Assembly: GCA_937892405.1 (NCBI GenBank)
Contig: CALAFS010000200.1
Coordinates: 1 to 12,612 of the forward strand
DNA length: 12,612 nt
DNA from: an uncultured Clostridia bacterium
GTDB lineage: Bacteria; Bacillota; Clostridia; Oscillospirales; CAG-272
Direction of reading: 5' to 3'
Part shown: one piece after another, positions 6,433-12,612 of the stretch
How positions within the stretch are numbered: position 1 is the first letter of the stretch
How the letters are laid out: each line of letters opens with the position of its first letter
Translations under genes and position numbers: made by a program
The notes under the pieces: model-generated
Seen by the model: only the letters and a program-made list of their open reading frames with translations
The model's database searches: none
Told to the model about the DNA's origin: nothing

Positions 6433-6766
6433 AACGGGGCGCCCCTGAAAATTCGTGTACGGTTTTCATTTTTAAGATACATTGATTACGATGAAATGCA
6501 AAACGCGGGAGGCGTGGCAGTATTGCGAAGGGAAGGAGTCGGCAAAAGCCCTTGTCGGAATTCCCGGAAGATGATTGTGCGGCAGGCGCTGTCGATGACG
6601 GAAGAATGCCTTGGCGCGTCTCGGCGTCCGAGCGGTATGATGCCGGGGCACCGGACATCATAATGTCGATAGCAGGCACAAGGATATGATTACGGTCACA
6701 CCCTGAAAAGAGCTGTCGCAGACAGGTTTTCAACGACCGGTTGCGACAGCTCTTTTGTCGGCGATT
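6433..6766. other. Gene-free stretch between convergent units
   Basis: These 334 bases lie between the 3' ends of the hydrolase gene and the ABC exporter operon. They hold a strong hairpin at 6706-6756 and the palindrome GGGGCGCCCC just after the hydrolase stop. An open frame on the minus strand (from about 6733 to 6416) starts inside the hairpin loop, has no SD and runs into the hydrolase gene, so it is not called. A short plus-strand frame ending near 6690 (SERYDAGAPDIIMSIAGTRI) has protein-like character and might be the eroded end of a lost gene, but I cannot identify it. Confidence 0.6.
6706..6756. terminator. Terminator of the ABC exporter operon, 15-bp perfect stem
   Basis: AAAAGAGCTGTCGCA (6706-6720) pairs perfectly with TGCGACAGCTCTTTT (6742-6756), with a 21-nt loop. 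A/T runs at both ends of the stem let it function on either strand. It begins 10 bases past the stop of the exporter gene on the minus strand. On the plus strand it may also be the effective end of the hydrolase transcript. Confidence 0.85.
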
Positions 6767-8554
6767 TTACTTCAGCAGCGCATACTGGCTGTTATAAATT
6801 TCGGAATACAGACCGCCTTTTTTGAGGAGTGTCTCGTGCGTGCCCGATTCGACGATATGCCCGTTGTCGATCACAAGAATGAGGTTTGCGTCAACAATGG
6901 TTGACAATCTGTGTGCAATAACGAAGCTCGTCTTGCCGCGCATCAGGTCGTCCATGGTATTCTGAATCAGAATTTCCGTGCGGGTATCGACATTGCTCGT
7001 CGCCTCGTCGAGGATCAGAATCTTCCTGCCGGAGAGGTAGGCGCGGGCGATGGTGAGAAGCTGCTTTTGACCGGCGGAGATGTTGTTCGTCTCCTCGTTG
7101 ATGAGGGTGTCATAGCCGTTCGGGAGCGTCTTTACAAAGTCGTCGACATGCGCGCGCTTTGCCGCCTCGATGACCTCTTCTTTTGTGGCGCCCTCTTTTC
7201 CGTAGGCGATATTTTCATATACCGTGCCGGAGAAGAGCCAGGTATCCTGGAGCACCATGGAAAACTCCGAGCGCACATCCTGTCGGTTCATGGTGCCTGT
7301 GTCTCTTCCGTCGACGAGAATCCTGCCGCTCTGCGGATCGTAAAAGCGCATTAAGAGATTGACGATGGTCGTCTTTCCGCCGCCGGTCGGACCGACGATC
7401 GCGACCTTCTGTCCCGGTGCCACGGAAACGGAAAGGTGCTCGATCAGGGGCTGCTTTTCGGTATAGGAGAAGGAGACATCGTCGAAGACGACGGCGCCGT
7501 CCCCTTCGGGGAGCGGGGCGGGCGGAAGCTCTGCTATCTCCTCTTCGTCGATGAACTCATACACGCGCCTTGCCGCCGCTACGGTGGACTGCATCATGGA
7601 GAGTCCGTTCGAGATGCTCTCGAGGGGACCCGCGAAGAGCTTGGCATACAGGACGAAGGCGACGAGCTCACCGACCCCGACCGTGCCGCCCACGGCGAGA
7701 AGACCGCCGACAAGGCAGATCGCGACATAGGTGATACCGTTGAGAAGAGCGACGGTCGGCTCTACTTTTCCCGAGAGACGGATACCGTCGGCGTATTGCC
7801 GCTCGGCACCCTCGGTCAGGGCGTCGTACTTTTTCTGTTGGAGGGCTTCGAGATTGTATGCCTTCACGGTGTCAAAGCCGGTGAAGTCCTCTTCGGTCAG
7901 AGCATAAATTTTTCCGAGCGAGCCGCGGTAGTCGTCGAAGTGCTTTTCGCTCTTCGCGGCGAGCAGGGAGGAGAGAATCAGGGAGAAGGGAACAAAGACG
8001 AGAATGATCGCTGCCATCAGAGGATTCATCACGAGAATGATGACCGTCACCATGACGAGCTTCAGCACACCGTTGATGAGAATGTCGAGAATGTTGTGAA
8101 TCGAGCCACCCATCACGGAGACATCGTTCGTCATGCGGGCGATGACATCGCCGCTCGGCGTCCTGTCAAAGTAGGAGCAGGGGATCCTCGCGATCTTTTC
8201 GCTCATCTCGGTGCGGATCCGACAGGTATAATGGCGGGAAACGACATTGTTCATCAGCACCATCATCGTGACGCTGAGCGCCGCCGCGCCGATGTAGTAG
8301 AGGACGAGTTTTCCCGCCTCGGAGAGGAAGAGCGAGCGGTCGATCGGCGTGCCGCTCTTTTCGTATTCGTAGAGCATGTCGGAGAGACGCCCGAGCATGT
8401 CGGGGCCGAGCATCGTCAGCGTGACGGCGGCAAGATCAATGAGCACCGCCAGCCCGAGCCAGGGAAGAATCGGCTTCGCGTCCTTCAGAATCCGGCGAAT
8501 GACGGCGAAAGAGGTGCGCACGCCGATTTTCTTTTCTTTCTCTTTGGTTTTCAT
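6767..8554 (-). CDS. ABC exporter subunit with intact ATPase motifs (BmrD/LmrD/TM288-like)
   Basis: This 595-residue half-transporter has an N-terminal type-I exporter membrane domain (about 30-330, six helices) and a C-terminal nucleotide-binding domain. Motifs: Walker A GPTGGGKTT 388-396, Q-loop Gln436, signature NISAGQK 491-497, Walker B ILILDE 512-517 with catalytic Glu517, and H-loop His548 (IAHRLSTI). The signature has Ala in place of the first Gly. Paired with the upstream subunit, its Walker motifs form the hydrolytic site, while its altered signature belongs to the degenerate site. Transport substrate is unknown; relatives export drugs, lipids or peptides. The start overlaps the upstream stop by ATGA, with AAAGGAGGTGA ending 6 nt before, so the two subunits are translationally coupled. 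The operon terminator follows. Confidence 0.95.
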   Translation of the reverse strand: MKTKEKEKKIGVRTSFAVIRRILKDAKPILPWLGLAVLIDLAAVTLTMLGPDMLGRLSDMLYEYEKSGTPIDRSLFLSEAGKLVLYYIGAAALSVTMMVLMNNVVSRHYTCRIRTEMSEKIARIPCSYFDRTPSGDVIARMTNDVSVMGGSIHNILDILINGVLKLVMVTVIILVMNPLMAAIILVFVPFSLILSSLLAAKSEKHFDDYRGSLGKIYALTEEDFTGFDTVKAYNLEALQQKKYDALTEGAERQYADGIRLSGKVEPTVALLNGITYVAICLVGGLLAVGGTVGVGELVAFVLYAKLFAGPLESISNGLSMMQSTVAAARRVYEFIDEEEIAELPPAPLPEGDGAVVFDDVSFSYTEKQPLIEHLSVSVAPGQKVAIVGPTGGGKTTIVNLLMRFYDPQSGRILVDGRDTGTMNRQDVRSEFSMVLQDTWLFSGTVYENIAYGKEGATKEEVIEAAKRAHVDDFVKTLPNGYDTLINEETNNISAGQKQLLTIARAYLSGRKILILDEATSNVDTRTEILIQNTMDDLMRGKTSFVIAHRLSTIVDANLILVIDNGHIVESGTHETLLKKGGLYSEIYNSQYALLK

Positions 8555-10290
8555 CGGGCGTCACCTCCTTTGACGGCATCTTTCGAGCCGAGCTGGGAGT
8601 CGTAGATCTCCCGATAAACCGTGCAGCTGTCGAGCAATTCTTCATGCCGACCGGCACCGACCAGCCTGCCGCCGTCAAGGACGAAAATGCGGTCGCACCG
8701 CATAGCGGTCGCGGCGCGCTGGGTGACGACGATCTGCGTCTTTCCCTCGAGAGCACGGTTGAGCTTTTGCCGCAGGCGGCTCTCGGTCAGATAGTCGAGC
8801 GCCGAAAAGCTGTCATCGAAAATATAGACCTCGGCAGGCTTCGTCAGGGCGCGGGCGATGTTGATTCTCTGCTTCTGTCCGCCGCTGATGTTGGTGCCCG
8901 CCCCGGCGAGACGGTAGTCGAGCCCCTCCTCGTGCATGGCGAGGAAGGGGGACATCTCGGCAATGTCGAGCGCGCGGAGAATTTCTTCGTCATCCGCCTT
9001 TTCGTTGCCCATTCTGACATTGTCCCGCACGCTTCCCTCGAATATCATGCTCTTTTGCAGGGCGACGGAGAAATTGTTCCGCACCGCGGCGCGGGGCAGG
9101 GTGCGGTAGTCGGTACCGCCGAAGGTGATGCTTCCTTCTTCGGGGGTGTAGAAATCGAGAAGAAGCTTGACGAGCGTGCTCTTGCCGCTCCCCGTGCCGC
9201 CGATCAGGGCGACGACCTCTCCCCGCGGAACCGAAAAGGAAATATCCGAGAGCACGGGCGCCTCTCCGCCGGGGTAGGAGAAGGTCACATCGGAGAGGAC
9301 GAGATCTCCCGAGAGGGTTGCATGCTCCGATGCGGCGCTCTCTTCGCTCGGGAGGTCGAGCACCTCGCCGATCCGTCGCACGCTTACCCGCAGGTGTGGC
9401 AGCCACGCGATCGTCCAGGAGAGCATCAGCACCGCGTTCATAATCAGGGCGACATACTGAATGACGGCGATGACATCGCCCGCCCGCAGGACGCTCGAGG
9501 TTTCCATACGGCGCGCCCCGACAATGAGAATCAGCACGGTCGCAAGGTTCAGAATCAGGGTGACGGCGTCGTCAAGATACCCGCCGCGCACATTGGCGCG
9601 GATGATATAGCGGGTCATGTTCTCGGTCGCGTCCTTTGCCCGCGCATGCTCCGTTTTTTCCTTGCCGAAGGCACGGATCACGCGCAGACCCGAGAGGCGC
9701 TCTCTGACGATGCGGTTCTGTACATCAATATAGCGGTCGCTCTTATCCCACATGTCCCCGAGCGGGCGGGTGACAAAGCGGGCGAGGAGCAGGACGAGAG
9801 GGATCGCCGCGAGGAAGATCAGGGCGAGTACGGCGTCTGCCGAGAAGGAGAGGATCACCCCGCCGACGAGGAGCACCGGCACCGTCGCGACCGTCGCGAC
9901 AAGTCCGCCGGCGGCATCCTCCACCGAGAAAATATCATCGGTCGAGCGGGTCAGAAGTCCCGAGGTTCCCACGCGCGAATATTCTTCAAAGGAAAGGGAA
10001 TTGATTTTCGAGAACACTGCGCGGGAGAGGGATTTGCCGAACGAGGAGGACACCTTCGCGTTCATGCGCACGGTGAGAAGACTGAAAAGGAAGGAGACGG
10101 CGCCCACGCCGAGCATGAGAAGGCAGAGACGCACGATGGTTCCGCTCTCCTGCTTCGCGATTCCCTCCGAGACGATGGCGCTCATCAGATAGGGCATCAG
10201 AAGGGAGAGAAAAGTGGAGAGCGCATGAATGATAAACATGAAGATCAGTTGCTTTTTATAGGGCTTCAGATAGGCGATTACTTTTTTCAT
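8551..10290 (-). CDS. ABC exporter subunit with degenerate ATPase site (BmrC/LmrC/TM287-like)
   Basis: This 579-residue half-transporter has six membrane helices (about 12-310) followed by a nucleotide-binding domain. Motifs: Walker A GGTGSGKST 364-372, Q-loop Gln412, canonical signature NISGGQKQ 468-475, Walker B VYIFDD 488-493 with Asp493 where the catalytic Glu should be, and Gln524 in place of the H-loop His (VVTQRAAT). These losses mark the non-hydrolysing partner of a heterodimer, and they complement the intact motifs of the downstream subunit. The ATG at 10290 suits the family N-terminus (MKKVIAYLKPYKKQ), but the preceding bases (GCAATTTTTGATTT) contain no recognisable SD, unlike every other gene here. 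It lies behind a leader ORF and an intrinsic terminator, so expression probably depends on terminator readthrough. Confidence 0.95.
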   Translation of the reverse strand: MKKVIAYLKPYKKQLIFMFIIHALSTFLSLLMPYLMSAIVSEGIAKQESGTIVRLCLLMLGVGAVSFLFSLLTVRMNAKVSSSFGKSLSRAVFSKINSLSFEEYSRVGTSGLLTRSTDDIFSVEDAAGGLVATVATVPVLLVGGVILSFSADAVLALIFLAAIPLVLLLARFVTRPLGDMWDKSDRYIDVQNRIVRERLSGLRVIRAFGKEKTEHARAKDATENMTRYIIRANVRGGYLDDAVTLILNLATVLILIVGARRMETSSVLRAGDVIAVIQYVALIMNAVLMLSWTIAWLPHLRVSVRRIGEVLDLPSEESAASEHATLSGDLVLSDVTFSYPGGEAPVLSDISFSVPRGEVVALIGGTGSGKSTLVKLLLDFYTPEEGSITFGGTDYRTLPRAAVRNNFSVALQKSMIFEGSVRDNVRMGNEKADDEEILRALDIAEMSPFLAMHEEGLDYRLAGAGTNISGGQKQRINIARALTKPAEVYIFDDSFSALDYLTESRLRQKLNRALEGKTQIVVTQRAATAMRCDRIFVLDGGRLVGAGRHEELLDSCTVYREIYDSQLGSKDAVKGGDAR

Positions 10291-10335
10291 AAATCAAAAA
10301 TTGCAAAGTTTGCGTTACATATTGCGGTGAAAACG

Positions 10336-10368
10336 AAAATAAAAAAGGCACAGGCGTGCGCCTATGCC
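10336..10368 (-). terminator. Leader attenuator: intrinsic terminator upstream of the ABC exporter
   Basis: On the minus strand GGCATAGGC and GCCTGTGCC form a 9-bp stem (one U-G pair) around loop GCAC, followed at once by TTTTTTATTTT. This is a textbook intrinsic terminator, but it stands between a promoter and the exporter genes, 46 bases before the ATG at 10290 and 17 bases after the leader ORF stop. Unless antiterminated, most transcripts should stop here. Confidence 0.85.
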
Positions 10369-10419
10369 CAAGATTTCGTTACGGATCAGCGAAGTCGTTC
10401 GCGAAGGGAGGCATACGCG
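10359..10419 (-). promoter_or_regulatory. Candidate antiterminator pairing
   Basis: The 5' arm of the terminator (10359-10369, minus-strand GGGCATAGGCG) can instead pair with leader codons 11-15 (10409-10419, minus-strand CGCGTATGCCT). Of 11 positions, nine are Watson-Crick pairs, one is U-G and one is a G/G mismatch. Forming this helix destroys the terminator. Because one strand of it lies inside the leader ORF, ribosome position would decide which fold forms. This is inferred by eye; no folding energy was calculated. Confidence 0.55.
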
Positions 10420-10451
10420 GGGATCGGTCGGTTTTTCAAGATGTTATTCAT
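10386..10451 (-). CDS. 21-residue regulatory leader peptide
   Basis: ATG at 10451 to TGA at 10386. AAGGAGG (10460-10466) lies 8 nt upstream, the best SD in the region, and a perfect promoter puts the start of transcription about 30 nt upstream. The peptide begins MNNILKNRPIPAY and ends ASLRERLR. It contains Lys6-Asn7-Arg8 and Arg17-Glu18-Arg19-Leu20-Arg21, both of the +X+ type that stalls macrolide-bound ribosomes in known leader peptides such as ErmDL. An intrinsic terminator follows and then the ABC exporter, the architecture of Bacillus subtilis bmrB-bmrCD. I infer that it senses ribosome inhibition and is not a functional product itself. An arginine-supply sensor is an alternative. The ORF and its signals are seen directly; the stalling is inference. 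Confidence 0.75.
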   Translation of the reverse strand: MNNILKNRPIPAYASLRERLR

Positions 10452-10487
10452 GTTCGTATCCTCCTTTCTTTCTGTTTTGATACAAAG

Positions 10488-10516
10488 AGTATAGCACACC
10501 GCTTCCGGTTTGTCAA
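10488..10516 (-). promoter_or_regulatory. Promoter of the leader peptide and ABC exporter operon
   Basis: On the minus strand, TTGACA (10511-10516), a 17-bp spacer and TATACT (10488-10493). It starts transcription near 10481. It lies just after the stop of the AraC gene at 10548, with no strong terminator between, so some readthrough from the regulator is possible. The promoter itself is near consensus and probably always active, which fits control by attenuation. Confidence 0.88.
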
Positions 10517-10547
10517 GGGATTTTTTAATGTTTTTGAAAAATGCCGG

Positions 10548-11354
10548 TTATTTTTTGAGACAGGCGACCGATGCGCGGTACCCCGACGGGGACATCCCGC
10601 TCTCCCGTCGGAAGGATTGGCTGAACGCATAGACGCTCGGATAGCCGAGCGCGTCGGCGATCTCTCCGATGCTCCGATCCTCGGTGTGCAGGAGCTTTTT
10701 CGCCGCGTCGGTGAGAAGACGGTTTTTGTATTTGACGGCAGACATGCCCATGCCGTGGGCAAAGAGACGGCGGAAGTGCGTCTCGCTCAGATAGCAGAGC
10801 TTCGCGAGATAGGCGACGCTCACCGGCTCGGTAAAATGATAGCGCAGGTATTCCACCGCGGTCTGAATCTTCTCGGAGGGCGCGGCGACGGTCGCGTGGC
10901 TCTCCCTTTTCGCAAGCTCGGAGAGGAGAAGCAGGAAGTTCCCTGTGGTGTAAAGGCGGTCGGTGCCGCCGAGAATTGCCGCGACGACACTCTCGAAGAG
11001 CGCCGCCGTCTCCCGCGTCGCGCCGCGCATGACGACAGTCGGGTGCGCCGAAAAGGTGACGATCTTATCCTCGGCGTCGAAAATGTCGAATTCCATCTGC
11101 ACGGTGAAGGTGTCCTCCCCCGAGGGGATGTCATAGGTGTAGTGCCCGCCCGCCGGGACATAGACGATGTCACCCGCTTCGGCATGGATCCCGCCACCCG
11201 CATAGGTATAGTCGTAGATGCCGTGGCGGATATAGAGGAAGGTGCTGTTTTTTCTGCCGTTTACCGTGCAGTGGAGCACCTGCGGCTTGTATTTCATGCC
11301 GGCGAAATATACGATCTTTCGTCCGTCGGGGGAAAAATCCGAGATTCTTTCCAC
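10548..11354 (-). CDS. AraC-family transcriptional regulator
   Basis: This 268-residue protein has an N-terminal cupin sensor domain (about 10-100; the segment AEAGDIVYVPAGGHYTYD at 59-76 is the hallmark barrel loop) and a C-terminal AraC DNA-binding domain (about 163-265). The first HTH contains VAYLAKLCYLSETHFRRLFA and the second SIGEIADALGYPSVYAFSQSFRRE followed by GMSPSGYR. The start is a GTG at 11354, with GAGG and AGGA upstream in TGAGGTAGGACGC and a consensus promoter behind it. It precedes the exporter leader in the same orientation, 97 bases away. It may regulate that operon, the divergent EamA permease, or a distant target; the sequence does not decide. It shares only the family pattern with the other AraC protein and is not a recent duplicate. 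Confidence 0.93.
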   Translation of the reverse strand: MERISDFSPDGRKIVYFAGMKYKPQVLHCTVNGRKNSTFLYIRHGIYDYTYAGGGIHAEAGDIVYVPAGGHYTYDIPSGEDTFTVQMEFDIFDAEDKIVTFSAHPTVVMRGATRETAALFESVVAAILGGTDRLYTTGNFLLLLSELAKRESHATVAAPSEKIQTAVEYLRYHFTEPVSVAYLAKLCYLSETHFRRLFAHGMGMSAVKYKNRLLTDAAKKLLHTEDRSIGEIADALGYPSVYAFSQSFRRESGMSPSGYRASVACLKK

Positions 11355-11392
11355 GCGTCCTACCTCACAGCAAAGAAAAATTTCCTTCTTTC

Positions 11393-11421
11393 ATTTTATC
11401 ACGGGATCGTGCCTTTGTCAA
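11393..11421 (-). promoter_or_regulatory. Promoter of the AraC regulator at 10548-11354
   Basis: On the minus strand, TTGACA (11416-11421), a 17-bp spacer and TAAAAT (11393-11398). The transcript would start near 11386 and have a leader of about 32 nt. Confidence 0.85.
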
Positions 11422-11463
11422 GGAAAATGGTCGGATCGTATCAATCCGCGGACAGAATCGCTA

Positions 11464-11492
11464 TTGAAAAGAGGAGAAAACAGGAGTATCAT
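11464..11492 (+). promoter_or_regulatory. Likely promoter of the EamA permease gene
   Basis: TTGAAA (11464-11469), a 17-bp spacer and TATCAT (11487-11492). This is weaker than the other promoters here but at the right spacing. A start near 11499 leaves a leader of nearly 90 nt that contains nested hairpins. An alternative, TTGTCA at 11415 with TATCAA at 11439, has an 18-bp spacer and overlaps the divergent -35. Confidence 0.5.
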
Positions 11493-11506
11493 TAGGTTCG
11501 TGATCG

Positions 11507-11557
11507 CGGAAAAACGGGGATTTTTCGGCACCCCGGGTTTTACGGCGCATTTTTCCG
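11507..11557 (+). promoter_or_regulatory. Structured 5' leader upstream of EamA permease
   Basis: CGGAAAAA (11507-11514) pairs with TTTTTCCG (11550-11557). Immediately inside it, CGGGG (11515-11519) pairs with CCCCG (11531-11535), which is followed by GGTTTTACGG. An alternative short pairing, GAAAAA with TTTTTC at 11520-11526, would exclude the inner stem. The fold matches no riboswitch class I know. It may be a structural leader or chance in A- and T-run-rich sequence. Confidence 0.35.
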
Positions 11558-11586
11558 TGGTCGAAAAACGAAAATCAGAGGTGCTT

Positions 11587-12474
11587 ATGTTATTTTTGTT
11601 TCTCTCCGTCCTGTGCAGTACAATCAAAGGGTACGGCGGCAAAAAAATCAGTGCGTACGGAGACACCCCCTCGGCGTGTGTGCGTATGCAGCTGATCCGT
11701 CTTGTCATCTGTTCTGTCGTGGGACTTGTCATGCTTCTTATCCGCATGCCGTCCGTCCTCTTCGCGGATTCGGCAGAGTTCCTCGTCGATCTTCTCTCGG
11801 GGGCGTCGACTGCGATCTTTGTCATTTCCTGGACGCTCGCGGCACATTCGGACGCCTACATGCTCGTCACCGCGTGCAACACTGCTGCCTTCATCGTTCC
11901 GATGGTCTTCGGCTTTTTCTTCTTCGATGAGAGCATCACGCTGAAGCAGATCTTCGGTATCGTCGCGATCGTTATCGCGGTCTTTTTCCTTGTGATTTAT
12001 AACAACAAAACCAAAGCAAAGTTTACATGGAAGGGCTTTTTCATGCTCCTTCTGCTCTTTTTCTCGCAGGGGTTTGTCAATGTGGCGCAGAAGCTCTATA
12101 CCTATCGTTACCCCGAAGGGAGCAATGAGAGCTTCCAGCTCTTTACCTTCTTGATCGCGGCGGTGTGCCTTATCGTCTGGGAAGGGGTGCACCTCCTCCG
12201 GAACAGAGGAAAGGGAAAGGAGCCCGATGCACCTCTTCCGATGAAGAAGGTTCTCCCGTACATCGTCGTTATGGCAGTGTGTCTCTTCCTTGCTTCCTAT
12301 TTCCTCACCATCGCGACGAAGTCGGTCGCCTCGGTGGTGCTCTTCCCGATGAACAGCCTTCTCTGTCTCGCGACCGCGACACTCATGGCGGTCTTCTTCT
12401 TCGGAGAAAAGATCACATGGTCGAGCGCCGTCGGACTTGTCTTTACCTTCGCGTCGCTCTTCCTTGTGGCGTGA
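11587..12474 (+). CDS. EamA/DMT-family permease
   Basis: The 295-residue protein is almost entirely hydrophobic, with about ten membrane segments in two halves. Each half ends with the EamA hallmark, FFFDESITLKQIFG (about 111-124) and FFFGEKITWSSAVG (about 270-283), which marks the internal duplication of drug/metabolite transporters. A charged loop (RNRGKGKEPDAPLPMKK, about 205-221) separates the middle helices. Family members move metabolites such as amino acids or sugars across the cytoplasmic membrane; the substrate is not readable. The frame is open for 115 codons upstream, but ATG 11587 is chosen because GAGGTG precedes it and the first transmembrane helix (MLFLFLSVLCST) starts there as in relatives. 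The gene is divergent from the AraC regulator and ends at a strong terminator, so it is monocistronic. Confidence 0.88.
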   Translation: MLFLFLSVLCSTIKGYGGKKISAYGDTPSACVRMQLIRLVICSVVGLVMLLIRMPSVLFADSAEFLVDLLSGASTAIFVISWTLAAHSDAYMLVTACNTAAFIVPMVFGFFFFDESITLKQIFGIVAIVIAVFFLVIYNNKTKAKFTWKGFFMLLLLFFSQGFVNVAQKLYTYRYPEGSNESFQLFTFLIAAVCLIVWEGVHLLRNRGKGKEPDAPLPMKKVLPYIVVMAVCLFLASYFLTIATKSVASVVLFPMNSLLCLATATLMAVFFFGEKITWSSAVGLVFTFASLFLVA

Positions 12475-12501
12475 TAAAAATCGCCGAAAGCATAAAAATT
12501 T

Positions 12502-12543
12502 CCGCCGCGCGGAAGACGACGATCTTCCGCGCGGCGGTTTTTT
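12502..12543. terminator. Bidirectional terminator, perfect 15-bp GC-rich stem
   Basis: CCGCCGCGCGGAAGA (12502-12516) pairs perfectly with TCTTCCGCGCGGCGG (12523-12537) around loop CGACGA, followed by TTTTTT (12538-12543). It ends the EamA transcript. On the minus strand the stem is followed by AAATTTTTATG, so it probably also ends the convergent gene whose stop is at 12542. Confidence 0.93.
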
Positions 12544-12612
12544 ACGCATTTTTCACAGTGAGGTTTTTGATCCAGTCGTAGCGGTTGATCTTGATGACCG
12601 CCACGATACATC
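12542..12612 (-). CDS. C-terminal end of an unidentified protein (partial)
   Basis: The minus-strand frame is open from the window edge to a TAA at 12542-12544 and encodes 22 residues, including IKINRYDWIKNLTV near the end. The mix of charged, aromatic and hydrophobic residues looks like real protein. The stop falls directly beside the bidirectional terminator, as expected for a gene end, and the other two minus frames are less protein-like. Too little is visible to name the family. Confidence 0.6.
   Translation of the reverse strand, partial: CIVAVIKINRYDWIKNLTVKNA

Noticed and set aside
6433..6450. GGGGCGCCCC just after the glycosidase stop as a terminator
   Set aside because: A palindrome without a loop cannot fold as such and there is no U-tract; the hairpin at 6706-6756 is a better terminator.
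7436..8605. Plus-strand open frame of 389 codons opposite the second exporter gene
   Set aside because: Shadow of the GC-rich exporter coding sequence; no SD and no recognisable domain.
8644..10494. Plus-strand open frame of 616 codons opposite the first exporter gene
   Set aside because: It is antisense to a clear ABC transporter gene, and its charge-rich, His/Asp/Glu-heavy composition is that of a shadow frame. It has no family resemblance and crosses the leader and promoter.
11404..11439. GGATCGT direct repeat flanking the AraC -35 as an operator
   Set aside because: The copies are 29 bp apart, not a whole number of helical turns, and only 7 bp long; chance is likely.
10356..11495. Plus-strand open frame of 379 codons opposite the AraC gene
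   Set aside because: Antisense to a well-supported AraC regulator and it overlaps three regulatory elements.
11590..12549. Minus-strand open frame opposite the EamA permease
   Set aside because: Composition is dominated by Arg, Asp, Glu and His, as expected when a hydrophobic membrane protein is read in antisense; it also runs through the terminator.

Overview
The window looks like chromosomal DNA of a low-to-mid-GC member of the Firmicutes, most likely an uncultured gut-type Clostridia. The basis is the near-consensus sigma-A promoters with 17-bp spacers, the GGAGG-type ribosome binding sites, the many intrinsic terminators, and the gene families: Gfo/Idh/MocA oxidoreductase, GDSL esterase, two AraC regulators with carbohydrate-type genes, a BmrCD-type ABC exporter and an EamA permease. 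There is no rRNA, tRNA, transposase, phage gene or CRISPR array. Taxonomy is inferred from style only.

Layout. 1-837 (+) is the 3' part of a Gfo/Idh/MocA dehydrogenase. It converges through a bidirectional hairpin on a GDSL/SGNH hydrolase (1002-1850, -), which has its own strong promoter and a palindromic operator candidate. Divergent from it is an AAA_14/DUF4143 ATPase gene (2284-3576, +). Its promoter is overlapped by the last of four 13-bp repeats spaced exactly 32 bp apart. A large bidirectional terminator separates it from an AraC regulator (3708-4553, -), which is divergent from a cytoplasmic glycoside-hydrolase-like gene (4675-6432, +). Next is a gene-free stretch (6433-6766).

On the minus strand, read right to left, follow a second AraC regulator (10548-11354), a perfect promoter, an unlisted 21-codon leader ORF (10386-10451), an intrinsic terminator, and then two overlapping genes for a heterodimeric ABC exporter (10290 down to 6767). 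On the right are an EamA/DMT permease (11587-12474, +), a perfect bidirectional terminator, and the last 22 codons of an unidentified minus-strand gene.

How it works together. The best candidate for an undescribed system is the ABC exporter locus. The leader peptide has a consensus SD and contains K-N-R and R-E-R-L-R, which resemble the +X+ motif of macrolide-stalled nascent chains. Its codons 11-15 can pair with the 5' arm of the downstream terminator. This has the architecture of ribosome-mediated attenuation of a drug exporter, as known for bmrB-bmrCD in Bacillus subtilis. The exporter subunits show the expected asymmetry, one degenerate and one intact ATPase site. The second notable element is the 32-bp-phased repeat array on the DUF4143 ATPase promoter. 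The AraC/glycosidase pair looks like a small sugar-responsive module with 21-bp-spaced direct repeats between the genes.
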